A stretch of DNA of 38,398 nt from an uncultured Coriobacteriaceae bacterium. Lineage in GTDB: Bacteria; Actinomycetota; Coriobacteriia; Coriobacteriales; Atopobiaceae. A program made the translations under genes and the position numbers. Of this stretch, positions 23,446 to 32,960 are shown one piece after another (within the stretch, counting starts at the first letter, position 1; each line of letters opens with the position of its first letter). A model generated the notes under the pieces. The model had not been told where the DNA came from and did no database searches. It saw only the letters and a program-made list of their open reading frames with translations. The stretch covers positions 1 through 38,398 of the forward strand of contig CACZFB010000014.1 of NCBI GenBank assembly GCA_902780305.1. The letters are read 5' to 3'.

Positions 23446-24489
23446 CTACAGGCCAGCGCTCTGCACGAAGCCTCCAGAGAGCGCATTCGCCTCCAGGACG
23501 CGAGCGCAGCCGTTGACCACGTTTTCCAGCGCGGTGGGGCTCACGTTAACGGGAACGCCCGTCTCGTCGCGCAGGCGCTGATCCAGGCCACGCAGGTAGG
23601 CGCCACCGCCCGTAAGCAGAATGCCATAGTACATGAGGTCACTCGCAAGGTCGGGGGGCGTTGCGTCGAGGGCATCCTTAACCGCCTTGGTCACCTCGTC
23701 GAGGGGCTTGTCCAGCGCGCGGCGAATTTCCTCGCTCTCGATGCGCACCGTCTTGGGCATGCCACTCATAACGTCACGCCCGTTTACCTCGACGTCGAGC
23801 TCCTCGAAGAGCGGTGCGGCGGAACCGACCTTGATCTTGATGTCCTCCGCCGTTCGCTCGCCGATGGAGAGCTTGTACACGTCGCGCACATGCTCAAGGA
23901 TCGTCTGGTCGAACTCGTCGCCAGCGGTACGGATCGACTTCGAGACAACGATGCCACCCATCGCGATAACCGCCACCTCTGTGGTGCCGCCACCGATGTC
24001 CACGACCATCGAGCCCGTGGGATCCTCTATGGGCAGATCCGCGCCGATGGCTGCGGCCATGGGCTCCTCAATGAGGAACGCCTGCCGGGCACCAGCCTGT
24101 ATGGTTGCCTCGAACACCGCGCGCTTCTCCACCGACGTGACGCCAGAGGGAACGCACACCACCACGCGCGGCCGGGGCGTCCAAGGATACTGACGCGTCC
24201 TGGCCTTCTCGATAAAGTAACGCAGCATGACCTCGGTGACGTCGAAGTCCGCAATGACGCCGTCCTTGAGGGGACGCTCGGCAATAATGGATCCGGGCGT
24301 CCTGCCAATCATGCGCTTTGCGTCTGCGCCAACCGCCAGAACACGATCCTCGGTCTTGTCGATGGCAACGACCGAGGGCTCGTTGAGGACGATACCCCTA
24401 CCACGCGCAGAGACAAGCGTGTTTGCGGTACCGAGGTCGATGGCCAGGTCACCGCCATACTCGCCAAACAAAGAGTCAAAGAACGCCAT
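23446..24489 (-). CDS. mreB: Rod-shape-determining actin homologue MreB
   Basis: The 347-residue bacterial actin organises lateral wall synthesis on the inner membrane face. It has phosphate-1 motif AIDLGTANTLV (Asp18), phosphate-2 motif MVVDIGGGTTEVAVIAMGG, the block RVVVCVPSGVTSVEKRAV and the adenosine motif ILLTGGGAYLRGLD. The N-terminus MAFFDSLFGEYGGDL fits a membrane-associating start. The ATG at 24489 has AAGGA 9 nt upstream; a TTG at 24498 is a weaker alternative. The 56-nt gap after the TPR gene holds only a weak GGGC-loop-GCCC stem followed by TTTTC, so partial termination is possible. Confidence 0.97.
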   Translation of the reverse strand: MAFFDSLFGEYGGDLAIDLGTANTLVSARGRGIVLNEPSVVAIDKTEDRVLAVGADAKRMIGRTPGSIIAERPLKDGVIADFDVTEVMLRYFIEKARTRQYPWTPRPRVVVCVPSGVTSVEKRAVFEATIQAGARQAFLIEEPMAAAIGADLPIEDPTGSMVVDIGGGTTEVAVIAMGGIVVSKSIRTAGDEFDQTILEHVRDVYKLSIGERTAEDIKIKVGSAAPLFEELDVEVNGRDVMSGMPKTVRIESEEIRRALDKPLDEVTKAVKDALDATPPDLASDLMYYGILLTGGGAYLRGLDQRLRDETGVPVNVSPTALENVVNGCARVLEANALSGGFVQSAGL

Positions 24490-24545
24490 TTCTTCCAATC
24501 CTTAGTAAAAGTGTGTGTGCGGAAGAGAAAAGCGGGCATGCGGCC

Positions 24546-26000
24546 CTACTCGGTTGAAACCGTTCCCTCCTCGGTCGAGGAGCCTTCCTCACCGGAATTG
24601 CCCTCGCCCTGCTGGGACTCAGACTGCTTGGACTCCTCGCTTTGGGACTCAGGGTTGGCAGCTTCCTTGTTCTGCTCGGTGTTCGCGGCAGGAGCGGGCG
24701 CGGGCGTGGTGCCCAAGGTCGCCTGCTCGTTACCCAAAGAGGTGAACACAGGGTTGATGTCGCTTATCTTCCAGCCGATGCCGTCGCGAACCAGCGAGAA
24801 GGTGTAGCTCTGCTCGCCACCATCGGCCAGCGTTGCCGTAACCATAACCTCGGAGTTGCTCATCGAGCGGTTGACACCCGTAATGTTAACGTTGGCACCT
24901 GCCGGAATGATCTGGGCAAGGTAGACGCGCGTGTCGTCGTTAAGGCTGCCGGCAAGGTACTTGTTGACGTCGCCCTGGTTGGACTTCTCGGCGAAGGCGT
25001 TCTGCACCACGCTCTCCTGCGTCGGCCAACCAAAGCCGCTAAAGTAGGCAAATCCCGCGGCACCGGCCACCAGCAGCAGCAGGACGATGATGACGGCGAA
25101 CACCTTGCCACCGCTACGCTTGCGCCTGCGGCGGTCGTCGTTTACCAGCTCCTCCTCCGAGACGGAGAAGAAGCCCGTGTCCTCAGGGCTGGGCATGAGG
25201 TCGGCCGACGTCGAGCCGGTGGGATCGAGCGGGTCGACGGGATAGCCGTAGCCGGCGGCAGCCAGCAGATCGTCGGTCTCGGAAGGCTGTTGCGGGCCCG
25301 TGAGCGCGGCAACGGCGTTGCGGGCGGCGTCGTATGCCGCCTGTACCTCAGGCGTAAGCTCGAACGTCCCGTCGGCTGTGGCGTGGTCGAAGGCATCCAC
25401 CGCCTCGGACATCCGGTTGGCTGCTACATAGGCAAGCCCGAGCTCGCAGTTGATGGCGTTGGTGTCGGCGGACGAGCTGGCAAAGTCGAGGGCGGTGCGA
25501 TACGACTCGATGGCGTCCAGGGGACGGCCCAGGTCCATGAAGCAGCCACCCAGCTTGCGCAACGAACCGCTCGGATCGGGGTTGGCCTCATCTATGGCGG
25601 CGTTGCGGTAGGCGATGCCTGCGTTGCGCACGTCACCGAGCGCACGATAGGCACCCGCAAGCGCGGTGTATGCCTTGTACGGAGTCGCATAGGACGAATC
25701 CTCAGGAGCCTTGCTCAGCGCCTCGACGGCCTCCTCAAGCCTTCCCGCAGCCATGAGCGCGCGTCCCCTGTTGGTGTTGAGCGCGCCTACCATGCCGTAC
25801 GACTCGTCCTCGAGTGCCTCGGCATAGGCTGCGGCAGCATCGTCAAATCGGCCCAGCTTCATGAGGCAGTTTCCCAACAGATGGTCGACCCTACCCGCAT
25901 GCTCGCCGGTGGACTTGGCCTGAGAGAAAGCGGCTGCAGCGTTGGCCCAGTCGCCCGCTTGGTATGCGGCATATCCCGTTTCGAATGTTTGCTGATTCAC
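24546..26000 (-). CDS. TPR-repeat single-pass membrane protein
   Basis: This uncharacterised 484-residue protein has TPR-like helical repeats at about 1-235, for example FETGYAAYQAGDWANAAAAF, GNCLMKLGRFDDAAAAYAEA and CFMDLGRPLDAIESYRTALD. A linker leads to a basic stop (RRRRKR, about 290-295) and a single membrane segment at about 299-320. An outer domain at about 325-420 ends SYTFSLVRDGIGWKISDINP, resembling small DUF4878-type domains. A tail at 432-484 is rich in Gln, Ser and Glu. The topology is cytoplasmic TPRs with the C-terminus outside. The GTG at 26000 has AGAGGAG 5 nt upstream; the ATG upstream would overlap the cyclophilin gene. The location before mreB suggests, but does not prove, a link to cell elongation. 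Confidence 0.8.
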   Translation of the reverse strand: MNQQTFETGYAAYQAGDWANAAAAFSQAKSTGEHAGRVDHLLGNCLMKLGRFDDAAAAYAEALEDESYGMVGALNTNRGRALMAAGRLEEAVEALSKAPEDSSYATPYKAYTALAGAYRALGDVRNAGIAYRNAAIDEANPDPSGSLRKLGGCFMDLGRPLDAIESYRTALDFASSSADTNAINCELGLAYVAANRMSEAVDAFDHATADGTFELTPEVQAAYDAARNAVAALTGPQQPSETDDLLAAAGYGYPVDPLDPTGSTSADLMPSPEDTGFFSVSEEELVNDDRRRRKRSGGKVFAVIIVLLLLVAGAAGFAYFSGFGWPTQESVVQNAFAEKSNQGDVNKYLAGSLNDDTRVYLAQIIPAGANVNITGVNRSMSNSEVMVTATLADGGEQSYTFSLVRDGIGWKISDINPVFTSLGNEQATLGTTPAPAPAANTEQNKEAANPESQSEESKQSESQQGEGNSGEEGSSTEEGTVSTE

Positions 26001-26034
26001 GATCGCTCCTCTGTACGTCGTTTGAGCCGCTTTT

Positions 26035-26577
26035 TTAGGCATACTCAATCGTAACCGATTCTAGTACGTCTCCGGCCCTCAAGGACGAAATGTTTTCTTT
26101 TCCTTGGACGGTCTGACCAAACACAGTGTAGCCAGAGTCCAGGCCATGCTGGGACCCAAGGCAAAGATAGAACTGCGATCCCGCCGAGTTGGGGTCCTGC
26201 GAGCGCGCCATGGCAAGCGCGCCATCGTCGTGGCTGTTGTTGGGGTTGGTGGTGAACTCCTCGCGGATGCAATACCCAGGACCACCCGTACCAGGCATCC
26301 CGGCAGGGCCAGGAATTCCTGCTGCCACGTCAGCCGAGCTCATCTCGCGCGTGTTGGGGTCACCGCCTTGGATGACGAAACCGGGAACGTAGCGATGGAA
26401 CTTGGTCCCGTCGTAGAAGCCCGAAAGCGCGAGCTCGCAGAAGTTGGCAACGTGGATGGGCGCTCCCGCGCCGTCAAGACGAACGCGAATGATGCCGCGT
26501 GACGTATTGAGAACCGCAACCTCGTTTCCGCGCACCTCGTACTGTGGTGTGTGCAAACGTCTGCCAAACAATGCCAT
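26035..26577 (-). CDS. Cyclophilin-type peptidyl-prolyl isomerase
   Basis: The 180-residue cyclophilin has catalytic-site blocks GTKFHRYVPGFVIQGGDP (the FHR..P.F..QGGD motif), GALAMARSQDPNSAGSQFYL and YTVFGQTVQGKENIS. Between GGDP and the GGPGYCIREEF block there is an alanine-, glycine- and proline-containing insertion (SSADVAAGIPGPAGMPGT) longer than in many bacterial cyclophilins. No signal peptide is present, so it is cytoplasmic. The ATG at 26577 has GGAGGG 4-5 nt upstream; a TTG at 26592 overlaps that site. The TPR gene follows after 34 nt. It is probably the first gene of the run leading into mreBCD-mrdA-rodA. Confidence 0.93.
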   Translation of the reverse strand: MALFGRRLHTPQYEVRGNEVAVLNTSRGIIRVRLDGAGAPIHVANFCELALSGFYDGTKFHRYVPGFVIQGGDPNTREMSSADVAAGIPGPAGMPGTGGPGYCIREEFTTNPNNSHDDGALAMARSQDPNSAGSQFYLCLGSQHGLDSGYTVFGQTVQGKENISSLRAGDVLESVTIEYA

Positions 26578-26607
26578 GATGCCCTCCAACAAATCGTATA
26601 CGGGATG

Positions 26608-26636
26608 ATTCTATCAGGTACGCAAGCTGTTCACAG
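26608..26636 (-). promoter_or_regulatory. Possible promoter of the cyclophilin-mre run
   Basis: On the minus strand a TAGAAT box (26613-26608) lies 17 nt after CTGTGA (26636-26631). The -10 is good and the -35 poor. It would give a leader of about 25 nt before the cyclophilin start. Confidence 0.35.
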
Positions 26637-26689
26637 TCATCTCACACGCATTCTTCGTTACTATTCCTAGACTTGCCAGAATGTGCCGG

Positions 26690-26757
26690 CCCATTAAAGG
26701 GGGTAACCCCATTGATTGCCGCAAGCGACATATCGATGGGGTTACCCCTTTAATGGG
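26690..26757 (-). repeat. Dispersed hairpin element, copy 2 (3' of the zinc-ribbon gene)
   Basis: The arms 26690-26716 and 26732-26757 pair with one bulge and one mismatch or wobble. The centre TGCCGCAAGCGACAT differs from copy 1 by one base. The central 36 nt match copy 1 closely, whereas the outer arms carry paired changes (TGGCC/GGCCA in copy 1, TAACC/GGTTA here). It begins 20 nt after the zinc-ribbon gene stop. There is no U-tract. Confidence 0.85.
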
Positions 26758-26777
26758 TCATTACCCGTCGGGCGTCG

Positions 26778-27719
26778 CTAGGAGGTGCGCATCTCGTAGG
26801 CGTTGGAAAACAGGTCGTGCCACTCCGAGTAGTCGCGTCCGGCCGACGCGCGCTGCAGTGCGATGCGGGCGGCGAATCCCGCGGAATCGATGTCGCCCTC
26901 CATGCTCGCCGCCTGCCAGGTCTTGTCCAGAATGTCTAGCTCACCGCGCAGGTACGTGGAGAGCACCAGCAGCTGATCTCGACGCTCGTCCAGCTCCGTG
27001 TCGGGCAAGACGAGCCTGGTCGCCAGCGTGCTCGTTTGTATGAGCTCCTCGCGGAGCTTGGATGCGGCCATCGACCGGTTGGCGACGGTCTCCATGTCCT
27101 TGGTCGCGGTGGAGCCAGGCAACGTGTCGTAGAGCACCTCCGCCTCCCGAAAGATGGCGCCCATGCGATCGTGGAAGCTGTCCAAAAACGTGGTCACGTC
27201 GCCAAGGTATCCCTGCCACACCTCGTCCTCGATGCGGTCCTGCGACGGCAGGTGCGTGACGGTGCCCGGAAACCCCTCCATGGACGTGTCGGCGTCGGCA
27301 GTCGCATGGATGGTGTAGGCCTCGGGGTCCCAGGGCCGCGTAATGAAGAGCGTGGCCCCACCCACCAGCACGAGGGCGGCGCAGGCGGCCAACAGGAGCA
27401 GACGAAGCCTCTTGGGTCGCTCCTCGGGTGCATGCAACTCGTCTGGCGTCTCGGATGGATCGGGTGGGATGGCGCTCACCAGCGTGCTCGCGTCGTCGGC
27501 CTTGTGCGGCTCCTCCTCGAAATGCTCCTCGAAGACGCCGGTAACCGGCATGCCGCAGGTGGGGCAGGTCTGCGCCCCCTCCGGGATGGCGGCGCCACAG
27601 CTCTCGCACCACACCACCTCGCCAGGCGCGGACGCCGTCGACACCTCGAGCGTCGCGTGGCAGGCGGGGCAGACGCCCACGCCATCGCGCACCAGCGTGC
27701 CGCAGTTTGGACATCTCAC
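26778..27719 (-). CDS. Double zinc-ribbon single-pass membrane protein
   Basis: This 313-residue protein of unknown function begins with two CxxC pairs ([19 protein letters not shown]; Cys3, 6, 17, 20) and a second ribbon ([19 protein letters not shown]; Cys38, 41, 52, 55). An acidic linker (about 62-100), a basic RPKRLRLL stop and one membrane segment at about 106-127 follow. The outer domain of about 185 residues looks largely helical ([20 protein letters not shown]) and matches no family I recognise. The GTG at 27719 has GAGGAGG upstream. It follows acnA by 43 nt and closes the ATPase-acnA-zinc ribbon run. Proteins of this layout are often annotated only as zinc-ribbon domain proteins. Confidence 0.8.
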   Translation of the reverse strand: MRCPNCGTLVRDGVGVCPACHATLEVSTASAPGEVVWCESCGAAIPEGAQTCPTCGMPVTGVFEEHFEEEPHKADDASTLVSAIPPDPSETPDELHAPEERPKRLRLLLLAACAALVLVGGATLFITRPWDPEAYTIHATADADTSMEGFPGTVTHLPSQDRIEDEVWQGYLGDVTTFLDSFHDRMGAIFREAEVLYDTLPGSTATKDMETVANRSMAASKLREELIQTSTLATRLVLPDTELDERRDQLLVLSTYLRGELDILDKTWQAASMEGDIDSAGFAARIALQRASAGRDYSEWHDLFSNAYEMRTS

Positions 27720-27762
27720 GAGCTCCTCCTCAGGTACAACCTCGCCAACACCGGTCCCTGCC

Positions 27763-30417
27763 CTACATCAGGCTGTCCAGCACGTATGGCAGGATGCCAC
27801 CCGACGCCATAAACGACTGCTCCATGGGAGTGTCGACGCGCACCTTGCATTCGAACACCACGTCCGAACCTGCGCCATGGGCGCAAACACGGGCGTTTCC
27901 GTTGTCCAGAATCGCGATGTCGTACGCCTCGGTTCCGTCAAGCCCAAGCGACTCGGCGTTCTGCCCGGGAAGGAACTCAAGCGGGAGCACACCCATCTGA
28001 ACCAGGTTGGAACGGTGGATGCGCTCGAAGCTCTCTGCAATCATGGCACGCACGCCCAGAAGCGCGGGGCCCTTCCCCGCCCAGTCGCGGCTTGAACCCG
28101 ACCCATAGAGCTTGCCGGCGATGCCCACCAAGGGGACGTTGGCATCCCGATAGCTCATTGCGGCGTCGTAGACGCTCGTAATTTGGTCGTTGAGCAAATC
28201 GCGCGTCCAGCCACCGTTGCGTCCGTTTGCGAGCTTGTTTTGCAGTCGGACGTTGGCAAAGGTGCCACGCATCATGACCTCGTGGTTGCCGCGCCTGCTG
28301 CCATAGGTGTTGAAGTCCTCGTCCCCCACGCCACGCTCGCGCAAATACGCCGCCGCTGGCGAGTCTGGGGCGATGGTGCCCGCAGGCGAGATGTGATCCG
28401 TCGTAACGAAGTCCCCCAACAGCACCAGTGCCCGGGCACCGGTAACACCAAACTCGTCCTGCGCCGTGGCCTGCTCGAAGTACGGGGGCCTGCGCACGTA
28501 GGTGGACGACGCATCCCACGCAAACGTGTTGGAGGCCTCGTAGGGAATCTCCTGCCAGGCCGACGAGCCCTCGTACAGGCCGGCGGCACCCTGGTTAAAC
28601 AGGTCCTTGTCGAGCACGCGCACGAGCACCCGCTCTATCTCCTCCGACGTGGGGAGGATGTCGCTCAGCATAACCGCACTTCCGTCGGCCGAGATGCCAA
28701 CCGGCTCGTTTGCCAGGTCGATGTCCACGGTGCCCGCAAGCGCGTAGGCCACCACGAGCGCGGGCTGCATGAGGTAGTTTTGCGCCACGTCCGCAGAGAT
28801 GCGCCCGTCGAAGTTGCGGTTGCCGGACAGCACGCTGGCAAGCTCCATGGCATTCGCCTGCTTGTGCAGGGCGGCATGGATCTCGCCCGAGTTTCCGATG
28901 CACGTCATGCACCCAAAGCCGCAGGTGTAGAAGCCGAGGTCGAACAGGGGCTTGGTAAGCCCGGCCCGCTCCAGCAGCAGCTCGGTGGCACGGCTGCCCG
29001 GTGCCAGAATGCGCTTGACCCACGGCTTGGCCCTCAGGCCCCGCTCCACGGCCTTTTGCGCCGTCAATCCTGCAGCGACCATCATCGCCGGGTCGGTGGC
29101 CGTGGTGCAGCTGGTTATGGCAGCAATGGCAATCGCGCCATGACCCAAGGTGTAGTGCGCGCCCGCGATGCCCACGTCGAAGGTCTCGCCAAGGTTCGTC
29201 CTTCCGTGCTCGAGCGCAACCGAGCGAAAACGCTCGGCAAGCCCGTCGGGAGTCACGTAGTTGTGCGGACGTGACGGGCCGGCAAGGCACGTGCGCACCG
29301 TACCGAGATCAAGCTTGACCGTGCGCGAGTAGACGCGGCTTTGGTTGGCTCCCCACATATCCTGCGAGGCGAGGTACGCGCGCATGAACTCGATCTCGGC
29401 GGCATCGCGTCCAGTGAGGGTCAGATAGTCGCACACGACGTCGTCGACGGGGAACAGCGTGGTGGTCGCCCCGTATTCCGGGGTCATGTTGGCAACCGCC
29501 GCGCGCTGCGTGGCGGTGAGGTTCGCCACACCAGGCCCGGTAACCTCGACGAGCGTGCCCACCACGCCCTCCTCGCGCAACAGCTTGCATACGGTAAGCG
29601 CCACGTCCATGCCCGACACGCCATCGGCCAGCCTGCCCTCGAGGCGCAGCTCGACGACCGGGGGAACCAGCATCGAGATGGGCTGTCCCAGCGCGGCAGC
29701 CTCCGCCTCGATGCCACCGACGCCCCAGCCCAGCACGCCAAGGCCGTTTGCGGTGGTGGTGTGCGAGTCGGTTCCCACCAAGGTGTCGAAGCACGCGACG
29801 GCAACGTCACCGTCAGCCATGGCGTCGGTCGTCACGACCTCACAGAAGCGCTCGATGTTCAGCTGGTGGCAAATGCCACCGCCGGGAGGCACGATGGTCA
29901 CGTTGTCAAACGACTTCGAGGCCCACTTTAAAAACGCGAACCGCTCGCGGTTGCGGCGCGCCTCGAGGAGTTCGTTCTCCCGAGCCGCATCGCTGCGGCC
30001 CGCGCAGTCGGCAATGACGGAGTGGTCCACGACCAGCGTGCAGGGAATGCGCGGGTTCACCTTTCGCGGGTCTCCCCCACGCTCGACCATCGCGTCGCGC
30101 ATTGCGGCAAAGTCGACGAACACCGGCACGCCGGTAAAGTCCTGGAAGAGCACGCGCGCTGGCATGAACTCGATTTCCTCGCCCTGCTGCCCGCTCGTTC
30201 CGGCGTCCACGATGCGGCTGGCGGCATGGACGGCGTCCTCGTCCGTCCGGGCGTTGCGTACCACGTTTTCCAGCAATACCTGCAGCGCACGAGGCAAACG
30301 GTCGCACCCGGGAATGCCAGACACGTTGTACACAAGGCGACGTACCCCATCCACCTCCAAAAGCTGTGGTGTGCGTGCATCCCTTACGGCCCTCTCGAAC
30401 GTCTTGTCTGTGCTCAT
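27763..30417 (-). CDS. acnA: Aconitate hydratase A
   Basis: The 884-residue AcnA-type aconitase interconverts citrate and isocitrate with a 4Fe-4S cluster. Cluster ligands are in [15 protein letters not shown] (Cys437) and [18 protein letters not shown] (Cys503, Cys506). The substrate region includes [20 protein letters not shown], and the swivelling C-terminal domain has [15 protein letters not shown] and [14 protein letters not shown]. The length and domain order are those of AcnA/IRP1, not AcnB. The ATG at 30417 overlaps the P-type ATPase stop as ATGA and also has GGAGG upstream. No other TCA-cycle gene is nearby, so the role may be citrate use or glutamate precursor synthesis. IRP-like RNA binding in iron-poor conditions is known for the family but cannot be judged here. 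Confidence 0.96.
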   Translation of the reverse strand: MSTDKTFERAVRDARTPQLLEVDGVRRLVYNVSGIPGCDRLPRALQVLLENVVRNARTDEDAVHAASRIVDAGTSGQQGEEIEFMPARVLFQDFTGVPVFVDFAAMRDAMVERGGDPRKVNPRIPCTLVVDHSVIADCAGRSDAARENELLEARRNRERFAFLKWASKSFDNVTIVPPGGGICHQLNIERFCEVVTTDAMADGDVAVACFDTLVGTDSHTTTANGLGVLGWGVGGIEAEAAALGQPISMLVPPVVELRLEGRLADGVSGMDVALTVCKLLREEGVVGTLVEVTGPGVANLTATQRAAVANMTPEYGATTTLFPVDDVVCDYLTLTGRDAAEIEFMRAYLASQDMWGANQSRVYSRTVKLDLGTVRTCLAGPSRPHNYVTPDGLAERFRSVALEHGRTNLGETFDVGIAGAHYTLGHGAIAIAAITSCTTATDPAMMVAAGLTAQKAVERGLRAKPWVKRILAPGSRATELLLERAGLTKPLFDLGFYTCGFGCMTCIGNSGEIHAALHKQANAMELASVLSGNRNFDGRISADVAQNYLMQPALVVAYALAGTVDIDLANEPVGISADGSAVMLSDILPTSEEIERVLVRVLDKDLFNQGAAGLYEGSSAWQEIPYEASNTFAWDASSTYVRRPPYFEQATAQDEFGVTGARALVLLGDFVTTDHISPAGTIAPDSPAAAYLRERGVGDEDFNTYGSRRGNHEVMMRGTFANVRLQNKLANGRNGGWTRDLLNDQITSVYDAAMSYRDANVPLVGIAGKLYGSGSSRDWAGKGPALLGVRAMIAESFERIHRSNLVQMGVLPLEFLPGQNAESLGLDGTEAYDIAILDNGNARVCAHGAGSDVVFECKVRVDTPMEQSFMASGGILPYVLDSLM

Positions 30418-32813
30418 GATTGCGCCTCCAGCTTCGTTACCAGGGTTGATACAAAGTCCGACTCACTCTCGCGCTTGTTCAAGCGGTTGTACAGGCTCAG
30501 GAATATGGCGAGCGCGCACGCCCCCATAACCACCAGGAAGATTCCCATGCTCACCGTCATGGGGGCGAGCATGAAGAACTGCTGGAAGAGCAGGCTGCCG
30601 CCAAGGAGCATGGCCACCACCGACACGAGCAGCGCGGCGCGCAGCGGCGTGAGTGGCCGCGAGATGACCACGATCAGCGCAATGCCCACGATGCCCGTGA
30701 GGTACATGCTGAGCGTCGATGCCTGGGCAAAGCTCAGGCCCGCAATGCGCTCGACCACCTGCACCCCCACCAGCGCAAATATGATGGCGGCCGAGGCTGG
30801 CAGCGATCGCCGCAACACGTTCTCCAGGAAGTTGCCTCGCACGCGGTCGTGGTTGGGCTCGAGCGCGAGCACGAACGACGGCCACCCTATGATTGACGAG
30901 GATATGAGCGTCATCTGGATGGGGATAAAGGGATACGGCGGCAGCACGATGCACACCAGGGCAAGCACCGCCGAGAACACCGTCTTCACCAGGAACAGCG
31001 ACGCCGAGCGTTGCAGGTTGTTGATGGAGCGCCTGCCCTCGTCGACGACCTCGGGCATGTGCGAGAAGTCGTTGTCGGCAAGCACGATCTCGGCAACGTT
31101 GCGCGCCGCCGCCGAACCGGATGCCATGGCCACCGAGCAGTCGGCCTCCTTGAGCGCCAGCACGTCGTTCACGCCGTCACCCGTCATGGCCACCACATGG
31201 CCATCCTGGTGCAATGCCTGCACGATGCTGCGCTTCTGCTGTGGGGTGACGCGCCCAAACACCACGTTGTGCCGTACGGCGCGCAGGATGTCCTCATCGG
31301 TCTTGAGCGTCGTGGCGTCCACGTAGCGCTTGGCGCCACGGATGCCCACGTAGTCGGCGATTGCCGATACCGTGCGCGGGTCGTCTCCGGAAATTACGCG
31401 TACCTCCACGCCCTGCTTGCGGAAGAAGTCGATGGTCTCCGGTGCGGACTCGCGCACCTCATCGCTGATGCCCACATAGCCGAGCACCCGCACCTCGCCC
31501 TCGAGCTCGAAGCTGGGCCCAAACCCATCCACTTCGGCGATGCAGAGCACACGCTCGGTGGGGGCAAAGGCACGAACCTCGCTCTCGTAGCGTAGGAACT
31601 TGTCGCCCAGCACGAACTGGGCGGCGCCCACCACGATTGCACGGCCTTCGCTCGTCACGCAGCCCGAGTACTTGCGCGCCGACGAGAAGGGGATCTCGCG
31701 CTGGATGGGCATGGCCTCAAAGCCCACCTCATCGGCATAGCGCAGCATGGCCTGTGCGGTCTCGTTGGCATCGGCGTCGTTCGCACTCATCACCGTGGTC
31801 GCGCACAGCAGCATGTCCTTGCACTTGGCGTCGTCGAAGGGCACGTCGCCGGTCGCGCGCATACCGGTGACCTCCATGCGGCCGCTGGTAATGGTGCCGG
31901 TCTTGTCGAGGCACAGGGTATCCACCCGGGCAAGCGTCTCGACGCAGTACGACTGCTGCACGAGCACCTTCCGCGCGCCCAGACGCGTGGTCGCGATGGC
32001 CAGCACGCTGGAGGTGAGCAGAACGAGACCCTGCGGAATCATGCCCACGACCGCGGCGACGGTGGAAAGTATGGCATCGTTCGTGGACGTGTACTCCATG
32101 AACACGGTTCGGAGGAACAATCCGATGCCCAAGGGAACCAAGGCAAACGTGGAATACTTTATTATCATCTTGAGCGTGGAGAGAATCTCGGACGAGACCG
32201 GCTTGACGTAATGGGCCTCGGCGTTGATCTTTGCCGCATATCCCTCGAGGCCCACCCGGCACACGCGTGCCGTAACCGCACCGGCAACCACGAAGCTACC
32301 GGAGTACAGCTCGTCTCCGGGCTTCTTCTCGATCTGGTTGCTCTCGCCGGTAAGCAGGCTCTCGTCCATGAGCGGGCCACCCTTGACGACGACGGCATCC
32401 GCGGGCACCTGGTCGCCATGGGAAAGCATAAACAGGTCGTCGAGAACGACCTCGTCCACGCTCACCTCCTGCTCAAGGCCGTCGCGAATTACGCGCACCT
32501 TGTTTGCGGTGATGATGGACAGCTTGTCCACCATGCGCTTGGCGCGAACCTCCTGGACCACGCCGACGACCAGATTGATGAGCACGACGATCATAAACGT
32601 CATGTTCTTGTATTGGCCCGTTATGGCAACGAGCACCGCCAGGGCGACGTTAACAAAGTTAAAGAGTGTAAACGCATGCTCCCGAAAAATCTGGCCGATG
32701 GTCTTCGTCTTTACGTCGGTGTCGGCATTCGTCTTGCCCGCGGCAACGCGTTCTGCAACCTCCTGGGAAGTCAGTCCCAATAGTGTCTCGTCGCTAGAAG
32801 GGGTCTTGCTCAT
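30414..32813 (-). CDS. P-type cation-transporting ATPase (CtpE-like)
   Basis: The 799-residue P-type ATPase has actuator motif LMDESLLTGESNQIEKK, membrane motif VGMIPQGLVLLTS (IPQGL in place of the commoner PEGL), phosphorylation site CLDKTGTITS (Asp303) and hinge VAMTGDGVNDVLALKEADCS. About ten membrane segments are predicted, and there are no N-terminal CxxC heavy-metal domains. The opening LGLTSQEVAERVAAGKTNAD and the overall plan resemble the CtpE group, one member of which is linked to calcium uptake in mycobacteria; the ion here is not determined. The ATG at 32813 has GGGAG upstream, and the in-frame ATG at 32840 has no ribosome site. The gene is coupled to acnA by a four-base overlap. 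Confidence 0.92.
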   Translation of the reverse strand: MSKTPSSDETLLGLTSQEVAERVAAGKTNADTDVKTKTIGQIFREHAFTLFNFVNVALAVLVAITGQYKNMTFMIVVLINLVVGVVQEVRAKRMVDKLSIITANKVRVIRDGLEQEVSVDEVVLDDLFMLSHGDQVPADAVVVKGGPLMDESLLTGESNQIEKKPGDELYSGSFVVAGAVTARVCRVGLEGYAAKINAEAHYVKPVSSEILSTLKMIIKYSTFALVPLGIGLFLRTVFMEYTSTNDAILSTVAAVVGMIPQGLVLLTSSVLAIATTRLGARKVLVQQSYCVETLARVDTLCLDKTGTITSGRMEVTGMRATGDVPFDDAKCKDMLLCATTVMSANDADANETAQAMLRYADEVGFEAMPIQREIPFSSARKYSGCVTSEGRAIVVGAAQFVLGDKFLRYESEVRAFAPTERVLCIAEVDGFGPSFELEGEVRVLGYVGISDEVRESAPETIDFFRKQGVEVRVISGDDPRTVSAIADYVGIRGAKRYVDATTLKTDEDILRAVRHNVVFGRVTPQQKRSIVQALHQDGHVVAMTGDGVNDVLALKEADCSVAMASGSAAARNVAEIVLADNDFSHMPEVVDEGRRSINNLQRSASLFLVKTVFSAVLALVCIVLPPYPFIPIQMTLISSSIIGWPSFVLALEPNHDRVRGNFLENVLRRSLPASAAIIFALVGVQVVERIAGLSFAQASTLSMYLTGIVGIALIVVISRPLTPLRAALLVSVVAMLLGGSLLFQQFFMLAPMTVSMGIFLVVMGACALAIFLSLYNRLNKRESESDFVSTLVTKLEAQS

Positions 32814-32849
32814 ACATGCTCCCACTTGATTAGCTTGCAACAGCCTACC

Positions 32850-32878
32850 ATTCTACCAGACGCGAGCAGATGTGATGA
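32850..32878 (-). promoter_or_regulatory. Possible promoter of the ATPase-acnA operon
   Basis: On the minus strand TAGAAT (32855-32850) is preceded at 17 nt by TCATCA (32878-32873). Only the -10 is good. The predicted leader is about 30 nt. Confidence 0.3.
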
Positions 32879-32920
32879 CGCATGACGGCTGCGATTGCTC
32901 ATGGCCATATTGGGCGGCGC

Positions 32921-32949
32921 TGGACGCAACGGCTCATGCGTGCTACAAT
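32921..32949 (+). promoter_or_regulatory. Promoter of tRNA-Arg
   Basis: TGGACG (32921-32926), exactly 17 nt, then TACAAT (32944-32949). The predicted start falls about 5 nt before the mature tRNA 5' end, so the 5' leader would be very short. Confidence 0.75.
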
Positions 32950-32960
32950 GCGCTTTGCTT

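Noticed and set aside
24490..24545. Terminator or separate promoter before mreB
   Set aside because: A 4-bp GGGC/GCCC stem followed by TTTTC is too weak to call, and no convincing -35/-10 pair was found; co-transcription with the TPR gene remains likely.
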